The notes: a model not told the origin generated them from the sequence alone. A stretch of DNA of 64,000 nucleotides from Theodoxus fluviatilis (GCA_034096865.1 JAWQFJ010000640.1:79501-143500), one strand, 5' to 3'; shown: positions 46,416 through 57,300, counted from the stretch's first letter. Made by a program: numbers and translations.

Positions 46416-46596
46416 TCATTCCCAGTCTGAATCAATGGAATCAATGTCTCCTTCAAAATACATTTCAGTGTCAGAACCACTACTGTCAGTGTCAATTGTG
46501 TTGTCCATGTCTTCCTCCACCAACGCCGACTGTTTGTTCACACACCCAACACATGCACACAGTTGTGTGCATGGCAGAGAATTGCGGTGACAGCTG
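46416..46596 (-). CDS. Possible C-terminal exon, Cys-rich
   Basis: Acceptor TATATTTTATTAG, then SCHRNSLPCTQLCACVGC and, after a short link, an acidic tail (TDTDSSGSDTE, GDIDSIDSDWE) to a stop at 46416. The Cys spacing (C-x-C-x-x-C after an N-x-LPC motif) resembles the second half of tesmin/CXC-like Cys-rich segments. The upstream half (CKCK-type) would be on another exon, not found. Could be a real gene end or a domesticated transposon remnant. Confidence 0.35.
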
Positions 46597-48030
46597 CTAA
46601 TAAAATATAGTTTGCTGTATAGATTATCCATTTCTCTATTTGTTTCCCAAATTTCAGGTTAAACTAATGTTGAGATCATGGTTAATTTTGTTTCCAAAAA
46701 GATCGTTACTAGCATCCACTTTGGTAAGACGCCATTCTAAGATTATCGCCCAAAATCTGGTTTAAAAAATAAAATACAACATTTGCGTACTCATTATCGC
46801 ACTAAAACTTATGCGTATTTACCACTTTGTTCATTTTTGTACCTTGAATCTGTATTCTGGGGATTGTTTGAGCCTAAGATCATGTTCATTTTTTTGGGTC
46901 ATATACCTCCTACCTACTGACTTTCTTTGGACATTATTTATTTTCCCTAGACTGCCCCTTTAACTTGGTTTCGTGCAACAAGCAACACTATTTTCCTCAC
47001 ATGATTATGGTGTAAATAGACCTCAAATGATCAATCAGGCAATCAATCAACTAGTTTTTACTCAAATGTAACGAAAGTTTAACGTTCAACTTACTAGTAC
47101 GAATTTTTCTGGAGCCCAAGTATATGTTGATTTGCATTTTTTTAGACTTTGTCTTTCTGCACACAATACAGACAGGAGGCAGGATATGCTCGCTCCTGGT
47201 AGTCGATTCTCGGCTGTTCTGTCTTTGTGGTCTCATTCTTTTTCCTCGGTGAAACAGCTCCCGCAGCTTTGCCTTTCTCAAAGCGACGATACGCCTGTTC
47301 GATTCTTCGTTTGTTTGTGAAACGAACGCGTTTCACTTTCAGGCGTTGATTGTAAAGCAAGTTTCTCAGCTATCACACGTTCTTCGCCGTCTAAACTACT
47401 CCACTGCTTGCTTGACCATATGGTGGTATCCACTTAATCTCTGAGAAACTCTCTAAATCTAGAGAATTAATGTCTTCGCAGCAATGCGAAATGCACTTGT
47501 CAAGCGCCGTTGTTTAGGCTAGAAACTCGTATGCAAGGGACGCAACTCCGAATCTGGTACCGTCAAATAGGCGTTTTTCATACTTTTTTTCCCAACTTCT
47601 TTTAATTATCATACGTTATTTAGATTCATTTGAAAGTTATAGTGTACAAAATATCAACAAAGAATATTCCCTTAACCCATGAGAGCAAATATATTTTGGT
47701 CTAAACAACTATCCGAAGCTTTTGAATGATAGAGCTGCTTGGCCTCAGGACTATTTACAGCAAAAAAAATCTCAAGGGTCGAAACTGTGTGTGTACCGCA
47801 GAAAGAGAGACAATTCACAAACGGACACATTTTCCATCGACTTCATGTGTTCGTGTTTTCTCCATTTTGCAGTTCATTTTTCACTGGATTTTACAAACCT
47901 TTGACCTCTCAACAACTGAGATGCAACAGCTTTGGTGTTGACGCCATTCACCAAGTAGGTTGGAGGTAAGAATTGACCTATCAACTCTGCATACGCGATT
48001 AATTTAAAATTGGATTATTACGGATATCGC
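46597..48030. other. Non-coding stretch
   Basis: 47142-47360 on the minus strand has a Lys/Arg-rich frame (KVKRVRFTNKRR) without clear splice sites; not called. 47950-48000 holds part of the GTTGGAGGTAAGAAT repeat seen at 17131 and 40063. Confidence 0.35.
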
Positions 48031-48150
48031 GACTTGACTTGCTTCTATTCTAACCAGTGCTGGTGATTGTACATGATCAATTGTCTTACATTGCCTACAA
48101 AGGCTAATAGGTCGTAAAACTTCGTCTATCCATCCATCCGTCCATCTATC
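48031..48150 (+). repeat. Dispersed 3' tail followed by CATC units
   Basis: CATGATCAATTGTCTTACAT, TGCCTACAAAGGCTAATAGG, TCGTAAAACTT, then CATC/CGTC units. Best preserved copy of this tail family in the window. Confidence 0.75.
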
Positions 48151-48822
48151 CCTTGCCGCCGCCTTGGAAGGAATCTCGGCACTGCCATGGGATTCTCTAA
48201 GAAGGGCTAAGTACATCTCTGCCTCTGTGTATTTCCATCACAACCCCACCTCTCCGCCTACGACCACCACCACCCCAACCCCTAATCCCATGCGCAAGGA
48301 CGACTTTCTACTTTGTTCCCCACTCTTGGATTTCCGCCCTTAAAGAGTTCCGCCCTGATAGATCTCTGCCCTCGCAACATGTTGTGATGACTGACGAACA
48401 GAAGAACGGCCCAATTCAATGAGTTTGGTGAATAAATATGGAACACATTTTGGGGAGTCTTGAACTGATTGATGACAGTTGTCCTGAAGCAGCGTAACCG
48501 ATAAATCTAAGGTAATACTTCTGTATATCATTGGGAAACTGGTTAACAACAGCCTCACTCCACCTCTTCTCCCTCGTCTACTCTCCTACCCTCACCCATT
48601 TTCTTCTGCCTACATTATGTTACTATTCTGTAGAAGCGGGGACCTTCTGCAGCACATGCTTAAAGCTACATGGGTAAGCTTTCTGCTTTACTCTGAGTGC
48701 CAAGTTCAGACGTGAAAGTCCATATATATATATATATTTGCTGTAGATGTCCACCCCTCCTGGCACAGAGATCCACAGGGCGGAGATCTGCTAGCGTCCC
48801 TCGGGAACACTTAGTCTCCGAT
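48151..48822. other. 3' flank of the KY-like gene
   Basis: Probably contains its 3' UTR on the minus strand; no clear AATAAA was assigned. A TA run lies at 48722-48736. Confidence 0.4.
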
Positions 48823-49254
48823 TCAGGTCTCTGAATAGCTGCCGCTCACTGCTGTGCTGCTGCTGACTTTGACAGCACCGGCGGCTGTGTCCACAATGTA
48901 CTCGAGGAGTAAGGTCATGATCGTTACATGTCTATGGTGCTGAGGGTGCATGGCCTGGAGAGTGAACCTGTAGTAACCTTCCTTGGGGAGTTGACCCTGT
49001 ATTTCGAGGCTGGTCTGCGCCACGGAGATTTTCACTGCATTATTGAGGTTGGGGATTTCCTCCTCGGCGTACGTCAGAGTGTGGATGGTCGCTATTGGTT
49101 GGACTAAGTTGATCTTGAAGTCAACTTTTCCCTGGGGACAGTGGACAAAGTCCAGAAATAGAGAAGCATCTGCCACGCCGAAAGCCTTGGCCCTGTCTTC
49201 TGCTCCATAGTCGTAGGTGTAGTCTCCTGGGTAGGGGTGCAGAGGTGTCATTTC
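48823..49254 (-). CDS. Kyphoscoliosis-peptidase/hillarin-like protein, last exon
   Basis: Acceptor CTTTTGCAATTTCAG, phase 0, 143 codons and a TGA at 48823. Starts EMTPLHPYPGDYTYDYG and ends in a Ser/Thr-rich tail. The body is beta-rich: ASLFLDFVHCPQGKVDFKI, TLTYAEEEIPNL, GYYRFTLQAMHP, LLLEYIVDT. This is the layout of a KY-type domain as found after the transglutaminase-like part of hillarin and kyphoscoliosis peptidase, cytoskeletal proteins of muscle and other cells. The transglutaminase-like part with its Cys-His-Asp triad is not in the window, so the exact member cannot be named. Confidence 0.65.
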   Translation of the reverse strand, partial: EMTPLHPYPGDYTYDYGAEDRAKAFGVADASLFLDFVHCPQGKVDFKINLVQPIATIHTLTYAEEEIPNLNNAVKISVAQTSLEIQGQLPKEGYYRFTLQAMHPQHHRHVTIMTLLLEYIVDTAAGAVKVSSSTAVSGSYSET

Positions 49255-49318
49255 CTGAAATTGCAAAAGGCAGAATTCGGGGTGATCATATTAGCATCGC
49301 AAAACATTTTGTAGCATA

Positions 49319-50080
49319 CATAACTCAGGATAGCATAGCAGAGCATATAATTAGATATTATACATAGCATAGCATAGCCTAGCACGGCATAGCACATGGC
49401 ATAGCCCTGCAATGCATAGCAAAGCACAGCATGGCATGGCATGGCATAGCATAGTGTTGTGTAGTGTAGCACAGCATAACACATCATAACACACGGCATA
49501 GCACTGCATAGCTAGCACTGCATAGCATAGCACTACATAGCATTGCATGGTATAACACATGGCATAACACATGGGATAGTGTACTGTAAGGCAAGGCACG
49601 GCATTGCATAGTGTTGTACAGCATAGCATAGCATAGCAAAACATAATGTAGTGTTGTATAGCATAGCATAACATAGCATAGCAAAGCATAGCAAAACATA
49701 ATGTGGTGTTGTATAGCACAGCATGGCGTAGCACAATTTGGCGTAACACAGCACAGCACGGCATAGTATAGCATAGCAAAGCATAGCATTGTGTAGTACG
49801 GCATAGCAAATCATAGAGTTGCGTAGTATAGCATAGCAAAGCATAGCATTCTGTAGTATAGCATAGCAAAGCATTGCGTTGTGTAGTATAGCATAGCAAA
49901 GCATAGCATTGTGTAGTATAGCATAGCAAAGCATAGCGTTGTGTAGTATAGCATAGCAAAGCATAGCGTTGTGTAGTATAGCATAGCAAAGTATAGTGTC
50001 GTGTAGTATAGCATAGCAAAGTATAGTGTCGTGTAGTATAGCATAGCAAAGTATAGTGTCGTGTAGTATAGCATAATTCT
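49319..50080. repeat. AGCAT/ATAGC pentamer-derived array
   Basis: Built on ATAGC/AGCAT pentamers. From about 49830 it organises into a regular 30-bp unit (GTAGTATAGCATAGCAAAGC plus ATAGCGTTGT). Lies in the intron of the KY-like gene and is cut by the family R insertion at 50086. Confidence 0.92.
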
Positions 50081-50085
50081 GTGAA

Positions 50086-50450
50086 TCAGAGTCGGTAGTG
50101 ACTCGGGCACAGTTCACAATGAATGCGTAATAGACTTGACCCTTCGCATTACAACACTGCGCCAAAAATAGTTCGTTCTGGGTGCTATTTTCCTCCCATG
50201 TTTTACAGAAATCATTCAGATGTCAAAACTTGTTTCCATTTCAACACAAACATTTCATTTTATCGAATAAGTAAGGTATGAGTTTAGTGCGAAATAGTCT
50301 TAGAACTACTTTAACAGCGTATGTCAGGGAGCAGAGGGTTATTCCACAAGCTTCTCGTGTGACCTCCTCATGCATATTCCGGACGGAATCCTTCCACCAC
50401 GTGATATGAACTGTGCTAGAGACTCTTTCGCCGGCAGGCGAAGTCTGCAC
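50086..50450. repeat. Dispersed repeat family R, copy 2
   Basis: Matches 26152-26560 and sits inside the ATAGC array, which continues at 50455, so it inserted after the array formed. Confidence 0.78.
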
Positions 50451-50454
50451 AGCT

Positions 50455-50760
50455 TAGCATATCATATTGTGGCATGCCATAGCATTGGGTGCTGTAGTGT
50501 AGTACAACATAGCATAACACGGCATGGTATGAAATGGCATAGCGTAGCATATCATGACATGGTGTAGCATAGCAAGGCACGACATGGGATGGCAAAGCGT
50601 ATCATAGTGAAGAATAGCATATCATGGCATAGCATAGCATGGTGTAGCATAGCACAGGATAGTGTAGCATAACATAGCATATAATTGTTTGGCCTAGCAT
50701 ACTGCAGTATAGCACAGCATAGCATTACATGGTACCTCATGGCCTGGCTACAAAAATGCA
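50455..50760. repeat. AGCAT/ATAGC array, continuation
   Basis: Same pentamer (GCATAGC, GGCATAG) as 49319-50080, more diverged. A short further remnant lies at 51305-51420. Confidence 0.85.
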
Positions 50761-51304
50761 ATTGACACTCATTGTTAGGCCATAGTCGAAACCAAGCATG
50801 ACACAGTACAGCAAAGCACGGTGTTGTGACTTGTCTTCTACGTAAAGACCTGTCTATGCGGGGGTTCTCCTAGCTTGCACTAGGAAGTCGAAGTCCACAA
50901 TATAAAGTGGACGTTTTCAAAAAGTTTTATTTACGCACTGGTCGATTCACAGCGACGAAATCAGTAATCAGCATTACCATAAGCGCACTCCATGCACTCT
51001 CGGGGCTCGACCCTGTGAGGACAAAATCGCTGTCTGTGTGCTATCACTCGTCTCCTCGTCGCCTTCTCATCTTTTCTCTGTTGTGCGCTCTCTCGCACAC
51101 GCCTGCACTCTCGCCTTACATGTATATACCTTTTTACAGGATTCCCCTCGACTATCTGAAAGCGGCTCGAATGACATCACGTGACACTTCGAAAAGCGAA
51201 TTGACTCTGACTACGTCACGCAACTAAGCAGCGACAAGGTGGAGGACACTCGCGGAAGAGCTTGAAGCCATCACTACATTCTAGGACATTCCAGATCCTT
51301 CACA
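50761..51304. other. Segment interrupting the pentamer array
   Basis: Unlike the pentamer repeats around it; contains CT-rich and GCGCTCTC-type sequence. Possibly an inserted element, ends not recognised. Confidence 0.4.
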
Positions 51305-51624
51305 ACAACCGCATAGCAGAACAATGCATGGCGCAAACCTGCTTAGCATAGGCAGAGCAGCTGAGCACAGCACAATACAGCACAGTACAATAGAACACAG
51401 AATAATACAACATAATATGATACATAGATCACAATTAATTGCCAAAAACGATAATTATTCGTGTATATCGCGCGAAATCCATTGTTGAAAAGCACGAACA
51501 ACTCGTTTCCATTACTATCAATACATTTCTCCTTTGACAGTTCTCTCATGAAACTCTCTACACTATTCTTTTACGTGATGACAACTCAAATTTATCCTAC
51601 ATAAGCGCATACTTAAACACATGC

Positions 51625-51627
<3 letters not shown>

Positions 51628-51686
<59 letters not shown>

Positions 51687-51728
51687 ACAAACACACACAC
51701 GCAAACACACATACACACACACACACAC

Positions 51729-51765
<37 letters not shown>
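51628..51765. repeat. CA microsatellite next to a KY-like exon
   Basis: About 65 CA units with AAC interruptions, 80 bp from the donor of the exon at 51843. Confidence 0.95.
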
Positions 51766-51766
<1 letters not shown>

Positions 51767-51842
51767 GCACTAACACACACAAGCATGCACATGCACACTC
51801 AGAGCATTTGAAGAAGAAGAAAAACATCGTCTTAATTACGAC

Positions 51843-52067
51843 CTGGCGACAGGCAATGTTGTAGACCACCATAATGAAGTAGGTAGGTCCATGGTCCTCA
51901 GCATGACCATACACGAACAGCTTGAACAGGCCTTGGGCGGGCGGTCGCACGGTGACAACGACCTGGTTTTCTGGATAGCGTCTGATGAAGGTGTACCCAG
52001 GAACCATGCGGCCCTCGTGAATGAGCTCCGCCATCAAGCCATTCAGTCTTTTCTTGCTCGTTCTCAG
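51843..52067 (-). CDS. Kyphoscoliosis-peptidase/hillarin-like protein, penultimate exon
   Basis: Exactly 75 codons, phase 0 at both ends, acceptor GTGGACATTTTACAG and donor CGCCAG|GTCGTA. It reads GYTFIRRYPENQVVVTVRPP, GLFKLFVYGH and YFIMVVYNIACRQ, the core strands of a KY domain (Arg-Tyr-Pro turn, then G-x-F/Y-x-L-x-V/I-Y, then a closing strand with Cys). It is joined to 48823-49254 across an intron of about 2.6 kb filled with repeats. Earlier exons are not visible up to 64000, where only repeats are seen, so the preceding intron is either more than 11 kb long or begins beyond the window. Confidence 0.72.
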
Positions 52068-52458
52068 CTGTAAAATGTCCACAGAACACGAAACAAAGAA
52101 ACTCTAAGAAGAGGGACACAACTCCATTTTAGGTTAGAAAAATCGTTTTAGAAAACTGGGAATGAATGACTGTGTATTGCTTGATGGTCTATCGGCCTTA
52201 TTTGACTATGAAAGACCTCATCATTTGTTGTTTGAAAAAGTAATAGTATAGAATTAAAAAAGATGTACATATCTATAATGTATGTATACACATACGTGTG
52301 GCTCTACTAATTTCTTCACATGTAAACATACACATGAGTATATATACAATCATCGATGACAAATGTTGCAAATATTATTTATTGTTACCAAACACCGTAA
52401 TTGGATTTTTGAAGAAATCCATGAGAGATATTTCAAATATTCAAAACTTGTTATAACA
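52068..52458. other. KY-like gene, intron start
   Basis: AT-rich, with no feature recognised. Confidence 0.4.
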
Positions 52459-53042
52459 AGAAGGGCAAAGCCCATACGACTCACATGCTTGACCTTGACC
52501 TTCAGGTGACCTTCAAGGTCAACCAAATAAACCTAGCAATGACATCATATACTAAGAAACGCTTTACACATTTTTCATACAAAATACATGTGACCTTGAC
52601 CCAAGGTCAAGGTCATCCAAGGTCATGCAACACAAAGCTGTTAATTCAAGACATAGGAAGCACAATGGTGCTTATTGGCACTTTCTACCATGAGATATGG
52701 TCACTTTTAGTGGTTCACTACCCCATTTTGGTCACATTTCATAAGGGTCAAAGTGACCTTGACCTTGATGATATGTGACCAAATGTGTCTCATGATAAAA
52801 GTATAACATGTTTCCCATATAATTATAAAATTTGAAACAGTTATCTTCCATAGTTCAGGGTCAAGGTCACTTCAAAATATGTATACAATCCAATTTTAAA
52901 GACCTCCTGTGACCTTGACCTTGAAGCAAGGTCAATCAAACTGGTATCAAAAGATAGGGATTACTTTGTCCTATATACCATACATAGGTCAGGTATCCAA
53001 TCTCAAAAACGTCAGAAAATTGGGAAAATGTGAAAAATGGCT
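52459..53042. mobile_element. GACCTTGACC-family element, copy 3, truncated
   Basis: Same start as the other copies (AAGGGCAAAGCCCATACGAC). Breaks off at about 53042 after GGGAAAATGTGAAAAATGG, lacking the last third including the GGAC tract and the inverted terminus. Confidence 0.82.
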
Positions 53043-53286
53043 CGATTTCCTTTGTCGACTCCTATGAAGGAGTTAGGAATGGATGGATAGATGGTGCCCT
53101 CATGAGTTCAAAGCCAACGCGAAGCCTCTGCTGGGCTATTGATAGTCTCTTTTCAAGGTGTAGATGGCCCAGGAAGCTAAGGTGTCGGATTTTGCAGCGA
53201 GGCACTGTGCCGTGGTTTAATCTCCGGGGCGGGAGAGATGAGGGAAAAGTTAAAAACAAATCGTATATAATCTCGTCATTTTACAT

Positions 53287-53576
<290 letters not shown>

Positions 53577-54264
53577 CGACTCCACGGCTTATATCTCAAA
53601 AACTACTGGACGGATTTCCTTGATATTTTGCACACTAACTGGAAGTTAGGTCCGATTGAATGTATCAAATTTTCAGAATCGAGACTTGAAGAGAAAGTGG
53701 TTTTGTAAGGTTGTACACTCCAGAGTGCCTCCCCAAATACGCGGTTCATAGAGTGGCAAAATTGCGTAATGTGTGACGTCATTAACAACGTTACGTCATT
53801 TGCAAGTAGAGTTTCCAGGAGCGTGGGTCCTATATAGAATCCATGCGAGAATGAATAATTTAGAGAAGCTTGGAGAAGGAGGAAGAAGGATTTTTTACGA
53901 TGCAAGCAGTCATTTGATGGAATGGCGACCCACTCTACAGCCACGCCCCTTTTCTCGCTGTATCTCGCGTGATTACCGATGCGCCGGAGGCAAAATGGCT
54001 TCCGAATGAACGCTGATTTGTTGCGTTGTATTCCGGACATCATTTGTGTCTCATTTTTGCCAGACAGTGAGAAGATTTCTCAGACTGTGATAGACAGGGG
54101 TATGAATAAATACCACTCAAGTTATTTAGACGAAATTAAGATCTATGAGCAAGCGGAATAAACGGTCGAGTTGACAGCTTGGTGCTTCAGATCAATGCGA
54201 AAAAATGAAGCTCCATATCGACTTTCTTTCCATCTTGACGCTGCTAAGCAGAAGATCAACCATC
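53577..54264 (+). repeat. Mosaic family core, copy 1, with downstream module
   Basis: Contains the core CTCAAAAACTACTGGACGGA at about 53595, TGTATCAAATTTTCAGAATC, then paired CRE-like sites near 53776 and 53793, then a module with CTCGCTGTATCTCGCGTG and CCAGACAGTGAGAAGATTTC (54060-54150). The same order is found at 57773-58430 and 62862-63383. No credible protein. Confidence 0.85.
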
Positions 54265-54894
54265 CTCATTGCTCGTGCAAAGCAGGGTAAGTGGTTTTTT
54301 TTAATAATAATTTATCTGTTACTTGTTTGATGGAGTAACCTAAGCTCGCATTCCAAAATTGTAGAACCTACTGAGTACTGTTGAAGTGTTGTGTGTGGAG
54401 CCAAAAAGCTTGCGCAACTGTCCTTCGCACTGACTGTCCTATGCACGGACTGTCCTTTGCATTAACTGTCCTTCACACTGACTGTTCTATGCACTGACTG
54501 TCCGATGCACTGACTGTTCTATGCACTTTCACACTGACCAGTGCACAGAATGACCGGCACATGTCCGAAGCACTGGTGAGCGCGACAAAAACTTGGAGCG
54601 GACTGTTAGATCTTTACCCACTGTAGAAAGCGCACTTCCCCTCCTCTCCTTCGTGACTATCTCCTTGTCAGTGTGAAGGACAGTTAATGCAAAAGACGGT
54701 CAGTGCAAAGGACAGTCGGTGCATAGGACAGTCAGTGCGAAGGACAGTTGCACAAGCTTTTTGGATCCACACACAACACTTCAAGAGTAGGTTCTACAAT
54801 TTTGGAATGCGAGCTTAGGTTACTCCATCAAACACGTAACAGATAAATGATTAAAAAAACAACAACACTTACCCAGCCTTGCACGAGCAATGAG
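54265..54894. mobile_element. Foldback element with about 235-bp arms
   Basis: The left arm starts CTCATTGCTCGTGCAAAGCA; the right arm ends with the reverse complement of CTCATTGCTCGTGCAAGGCT. Both contain TTTGATGGAGTAACCTAAGC, GCATTCCAAAATTGTAGAAC and AAGTGTTGTGTGTGGA, and, facing the centre, several 17-18-bp units of the type ACTGTCCTTCGCACTG. The loop is about 130 bp. A left half-arm alone is attached to the same upstream module at 58431-58530. Confidence 0.85.
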
Positions 54895-54991
54895 CAGTAA
54901 TGTTCAATTTCTAATGCAGATCTGAGACTCACCCCCGCACAGACTCCTTTGCTTTTATTCAGCCGGTTGAGATTTAGCTGCTTGTGTGGCC

Positions 54992-55240
54992 ACGGAAAAG
55001 AACGTTATAAATGCTTTACAAATACTCTGCCATATCAATTCTCTAATGGCTCAGCTGGTAGAACGTTGGACTCTTGGTCATGCATGACCAGGTTCGATTC
55101 TGCGCTGAAACGTTTTTTTCTTCTCTTTTTTCGAGAGGTTGTGGGTTTCAACCCGAACTGGTTTTTTGTGTTTGTATGTGTGTGTGTGTTTTCCCCCCCA
55201 CTTTTCTCGAGAGGTTGCGGGTTCGAACCCGATCTTTTTT
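54992..55240 (+). repeat. tRNA-Lys-derived SINE head with two T-arm modules, copy 1
   Basis: Starts ACGGAAAAGAACGTTATAAA. 55041-55108 is tRNA-like: A box TGGCTCAGCTGG fits the Pol III consensus, the anticodon loop reads CTCTTGG (CTT, Lys), and the B box is GGTTCGATTCT. Two further modules follow, each CGAGAGGTTG(T/C)GGGTT-(T)C(A/G)AACCCGA (near 55131 and 55209), themselves T-arm-like. The mosaic hairpin module starts at once after it. Confidence 0.72.
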
Positions 55241-55249
55241 ATTTTTTAT

Positions 55250-55660
55250 TTTCCCTCCAGGTTTACTGGAGGTCCTACAGACTTTATCCCTCCAGATTTA
55301 CTGGAGGTCCTACAGACTTTATCTGTCTGTCTGTCTGTCTGTGTGTGTGTGTGTGTCTGTCCCGACTCCACGGCTTATATCTCAAAAACTACTGAACGGA
55401 TTTCCTTGAGATTTTGCACACTGACTGGAAGTTAGGTCCGATTGAATATTATTAAATTTTCAGAATCGAGGTTTGAAAAGAAAGTGACTTTTTTACATTT
55501 TGGTGTTGCAATGAAAACGATACAACAGACTCCATTTGCAAAATATGTGACGTCATCATTTGACGTCGAATAACGTGACGTCATTTGCGAGGAGATTTTT
55601 GAGAAGGGTGAATTTGGAGAACATTGGTGAAGGAGAAAGAAAGATTTTTTACGATGCGGG
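55250..55660 (+). repeat. Mosaic family core, copy 2
   Basis: Two hairpin units, CTGT/GT tract, core at about 55379 (one change, CTGAACGGA), CRE-like sites near 55548, 55563 and 55576. Confidence 0.82.
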
Positions 55661-55710
55661 TCGTTTGTATCCTGGACGTTTTGTACCTAGTCGTTTCGTA
55701 CCCTAACCGG

Positions 55711-55747
55711 TTAGAGTTAGGGTTAGGGTTAGAGTTAGGGTTAGAGT
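55711..55747. repeat. Interstitial telomere-like repeat
   Basis: Six degenerate hexamers, TTAGAG/TTAGGG mixed, two of them perfect in tandem. Flanked by an imperfect inverted sequence (TAGTCGTTTCGTACC and GGTACGAATCGACTA). Confidence 0.7.
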
Positions 55748-55814
55748 ACAAAAGGTACGAATCGACTAAATGAGGTGCACAACGACAAGGGTACGAAACG
55801 TCCTGTATTCGACT

Positions 55815-56310
55815 TTTATCCCTCCAGGTTTACTGAAGGCCCTCGCAGCTGTATTGGGGGGTTTTTAATGCCAAAATCTGGAGGTTCAGCGCCAGCGGTT
55901 TTTATCCCTCCAGGTTTACTGGAGGTCCTACAGACTGTATCTGTCTGTCTGTCTGTCTGTCTGTCCCGACTCCACGGCTTGTATCTCAAAAACTACTGGA
56001 CGGATTTCCTTGACATTTTGCACACTAACTGAAAGTTAGGTCCGATTGAATGTATCAAATTTTCAGAATCGAGGCTTGAAGAAAAAGTGGTTTTTTAAGG
56101 TCGTATTCTCGAAATTACCGGTCGAAAAATGATTGAAATGACAATTGACGGAATAGCCAAATTTGACGTCATTAATAACGTTACGTCATTTGCAAGTACA
56201 ATTTCGATCCTATATGCCAGGAGAAGAATTTCGAAACACCTGGGGAGGTAGGCAATTTGATGGAATGGCGAAATTCCAACATGTGCGACGTCATCAATAA
56301 CGTGACGTCA
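55815..56310 (+). repeat. Mosaic family core, copy 3
   Basis: A degenerate hairpin unit at 55817, part of the CCAAAATCTGGAGGTTCAGC module, a second hairpin unit, CTGT tract, core at about 55985, two sets of GACGTCA near 56163 and 56286. Confidence 0.8.
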
Positions 56311-56333
56311 TTTGCGAGGACAGAGAATGAATT

Positions 56334-56905
56334 TAGATAGATAGATATGTCCTCAGATGTCTTAGGCCGCGAGGCCTTTATCTGATCTTTTGATCAGTAC
56401 TTATGGCTACTCTCACTTTTTACTACCCTAGTTCTAACGATCTTAAAAGATCGTGCCTATTCTCTATACTTTTCTTCCGGTGGCTTATGAGTGGCAGAGA
56501 GTGGTATACGTGGCAACAGCGGGTGGCCAACATCATCACAGTACATGTAGTCTTTGAACATCGTGTCAATTCTGTTTTTGAAGCTGTTTAATGATGAACA
56601 CTGAATTTGAGAACACTGGTAAAGGAGAAAGAATTATATCTGTGTGTCGACTCTCTGTCTCTACATTTCAATTGACGTAACAGCAGAAATTATGGGTAAC
56701 CTTTTACACAGTTTTAGATCGAAATCGAGTCCTTCGTATGTTGAACGTCTACGTTGAACAAATACTTTTTGTCTGCATTTCTCGTACTGGCACAACTTGG
56801 TGACTTAAAGAAGTCGCTCCACTCCACGTCTACGAGATCATTGTACAATTTGTAAGCCTATATTAGGTCACCACGAATTCTTCTTCTCCTCACTCAATAG
56901 TACAT
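56334..56905 (-). pseudogene. 3' fragment of a CR1-like LINE
   Basis: Minus strand, frameshifts. RRIRGDLI and AYKLYNDLVD near 56860, then FKNRIDTMFKDYMY near 56550-56580, matching the C-terminal end of CR1 ORF2 (compare RRTRGDLIEVYK and FKNRVDKHLQGYMF in the LINE at 17352). The 3' end shows a hairpin (AGGCCTCGCGGCCT) and a (TATC)n tail at 56334-56350, the CR1-type terminus. 5' truncated. Confidence 0.72.
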
Positions 56906-57041
56906 GTACTACCAAGTTCTGTTCGTGTGGCCTAGTGGCAGTGAATCGATAATAAACTTACCTGAAATAGACCTTGAGTATCCTAAAATGTACAAGACCA
57001 CTCAAATTTCATGAACTATCATCCATTTTCCTACAATTGTG

Positions 57042-57300
57042 TAGTACAATCGTTTTAGCGTTTTTAATCGACCCTGATACGACCTATCGCGATTTTGTCC
57101 TTTCATATCATGGTCGAAACTTCGCTGGCTTCGCGGATCGCTTTCGCCTATCAGACGACAGCTTCGTATACAATCATCACTGCGAGGCAGCGCGAAATTT
57201 ACCGAAGTCGACCAAAAAACTCGCATTCATACAAATAATGAACCAATTCGAGTTTCTTTCTCAGATTATTCAGACTTTGTCCGATTATTACCACCGTAAG
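57042..57300. repeat. Local duplicate G, copy 1
   Basis: Closely matches 63743-64000 (GTACAATCGTTTTAGCGTTT, GGTCGAAACTTCGCTGGCTT, CTCAGATTATTCAGACTT) with scattered changes and small indels. Coding content not recognised; frames differ between copies. Confidence 0.8.

Noticed and set aside
49351..50165. 232-codon Cys/Tyr-rich frame
   Set aside because: Translation of the ATAGC pentamer array inside an intron.
55041..55108. Functional tRNA-Lys gene
   Set aside because: The acceptor stem does not pair and the B box deviates; SINE modules follow directly.
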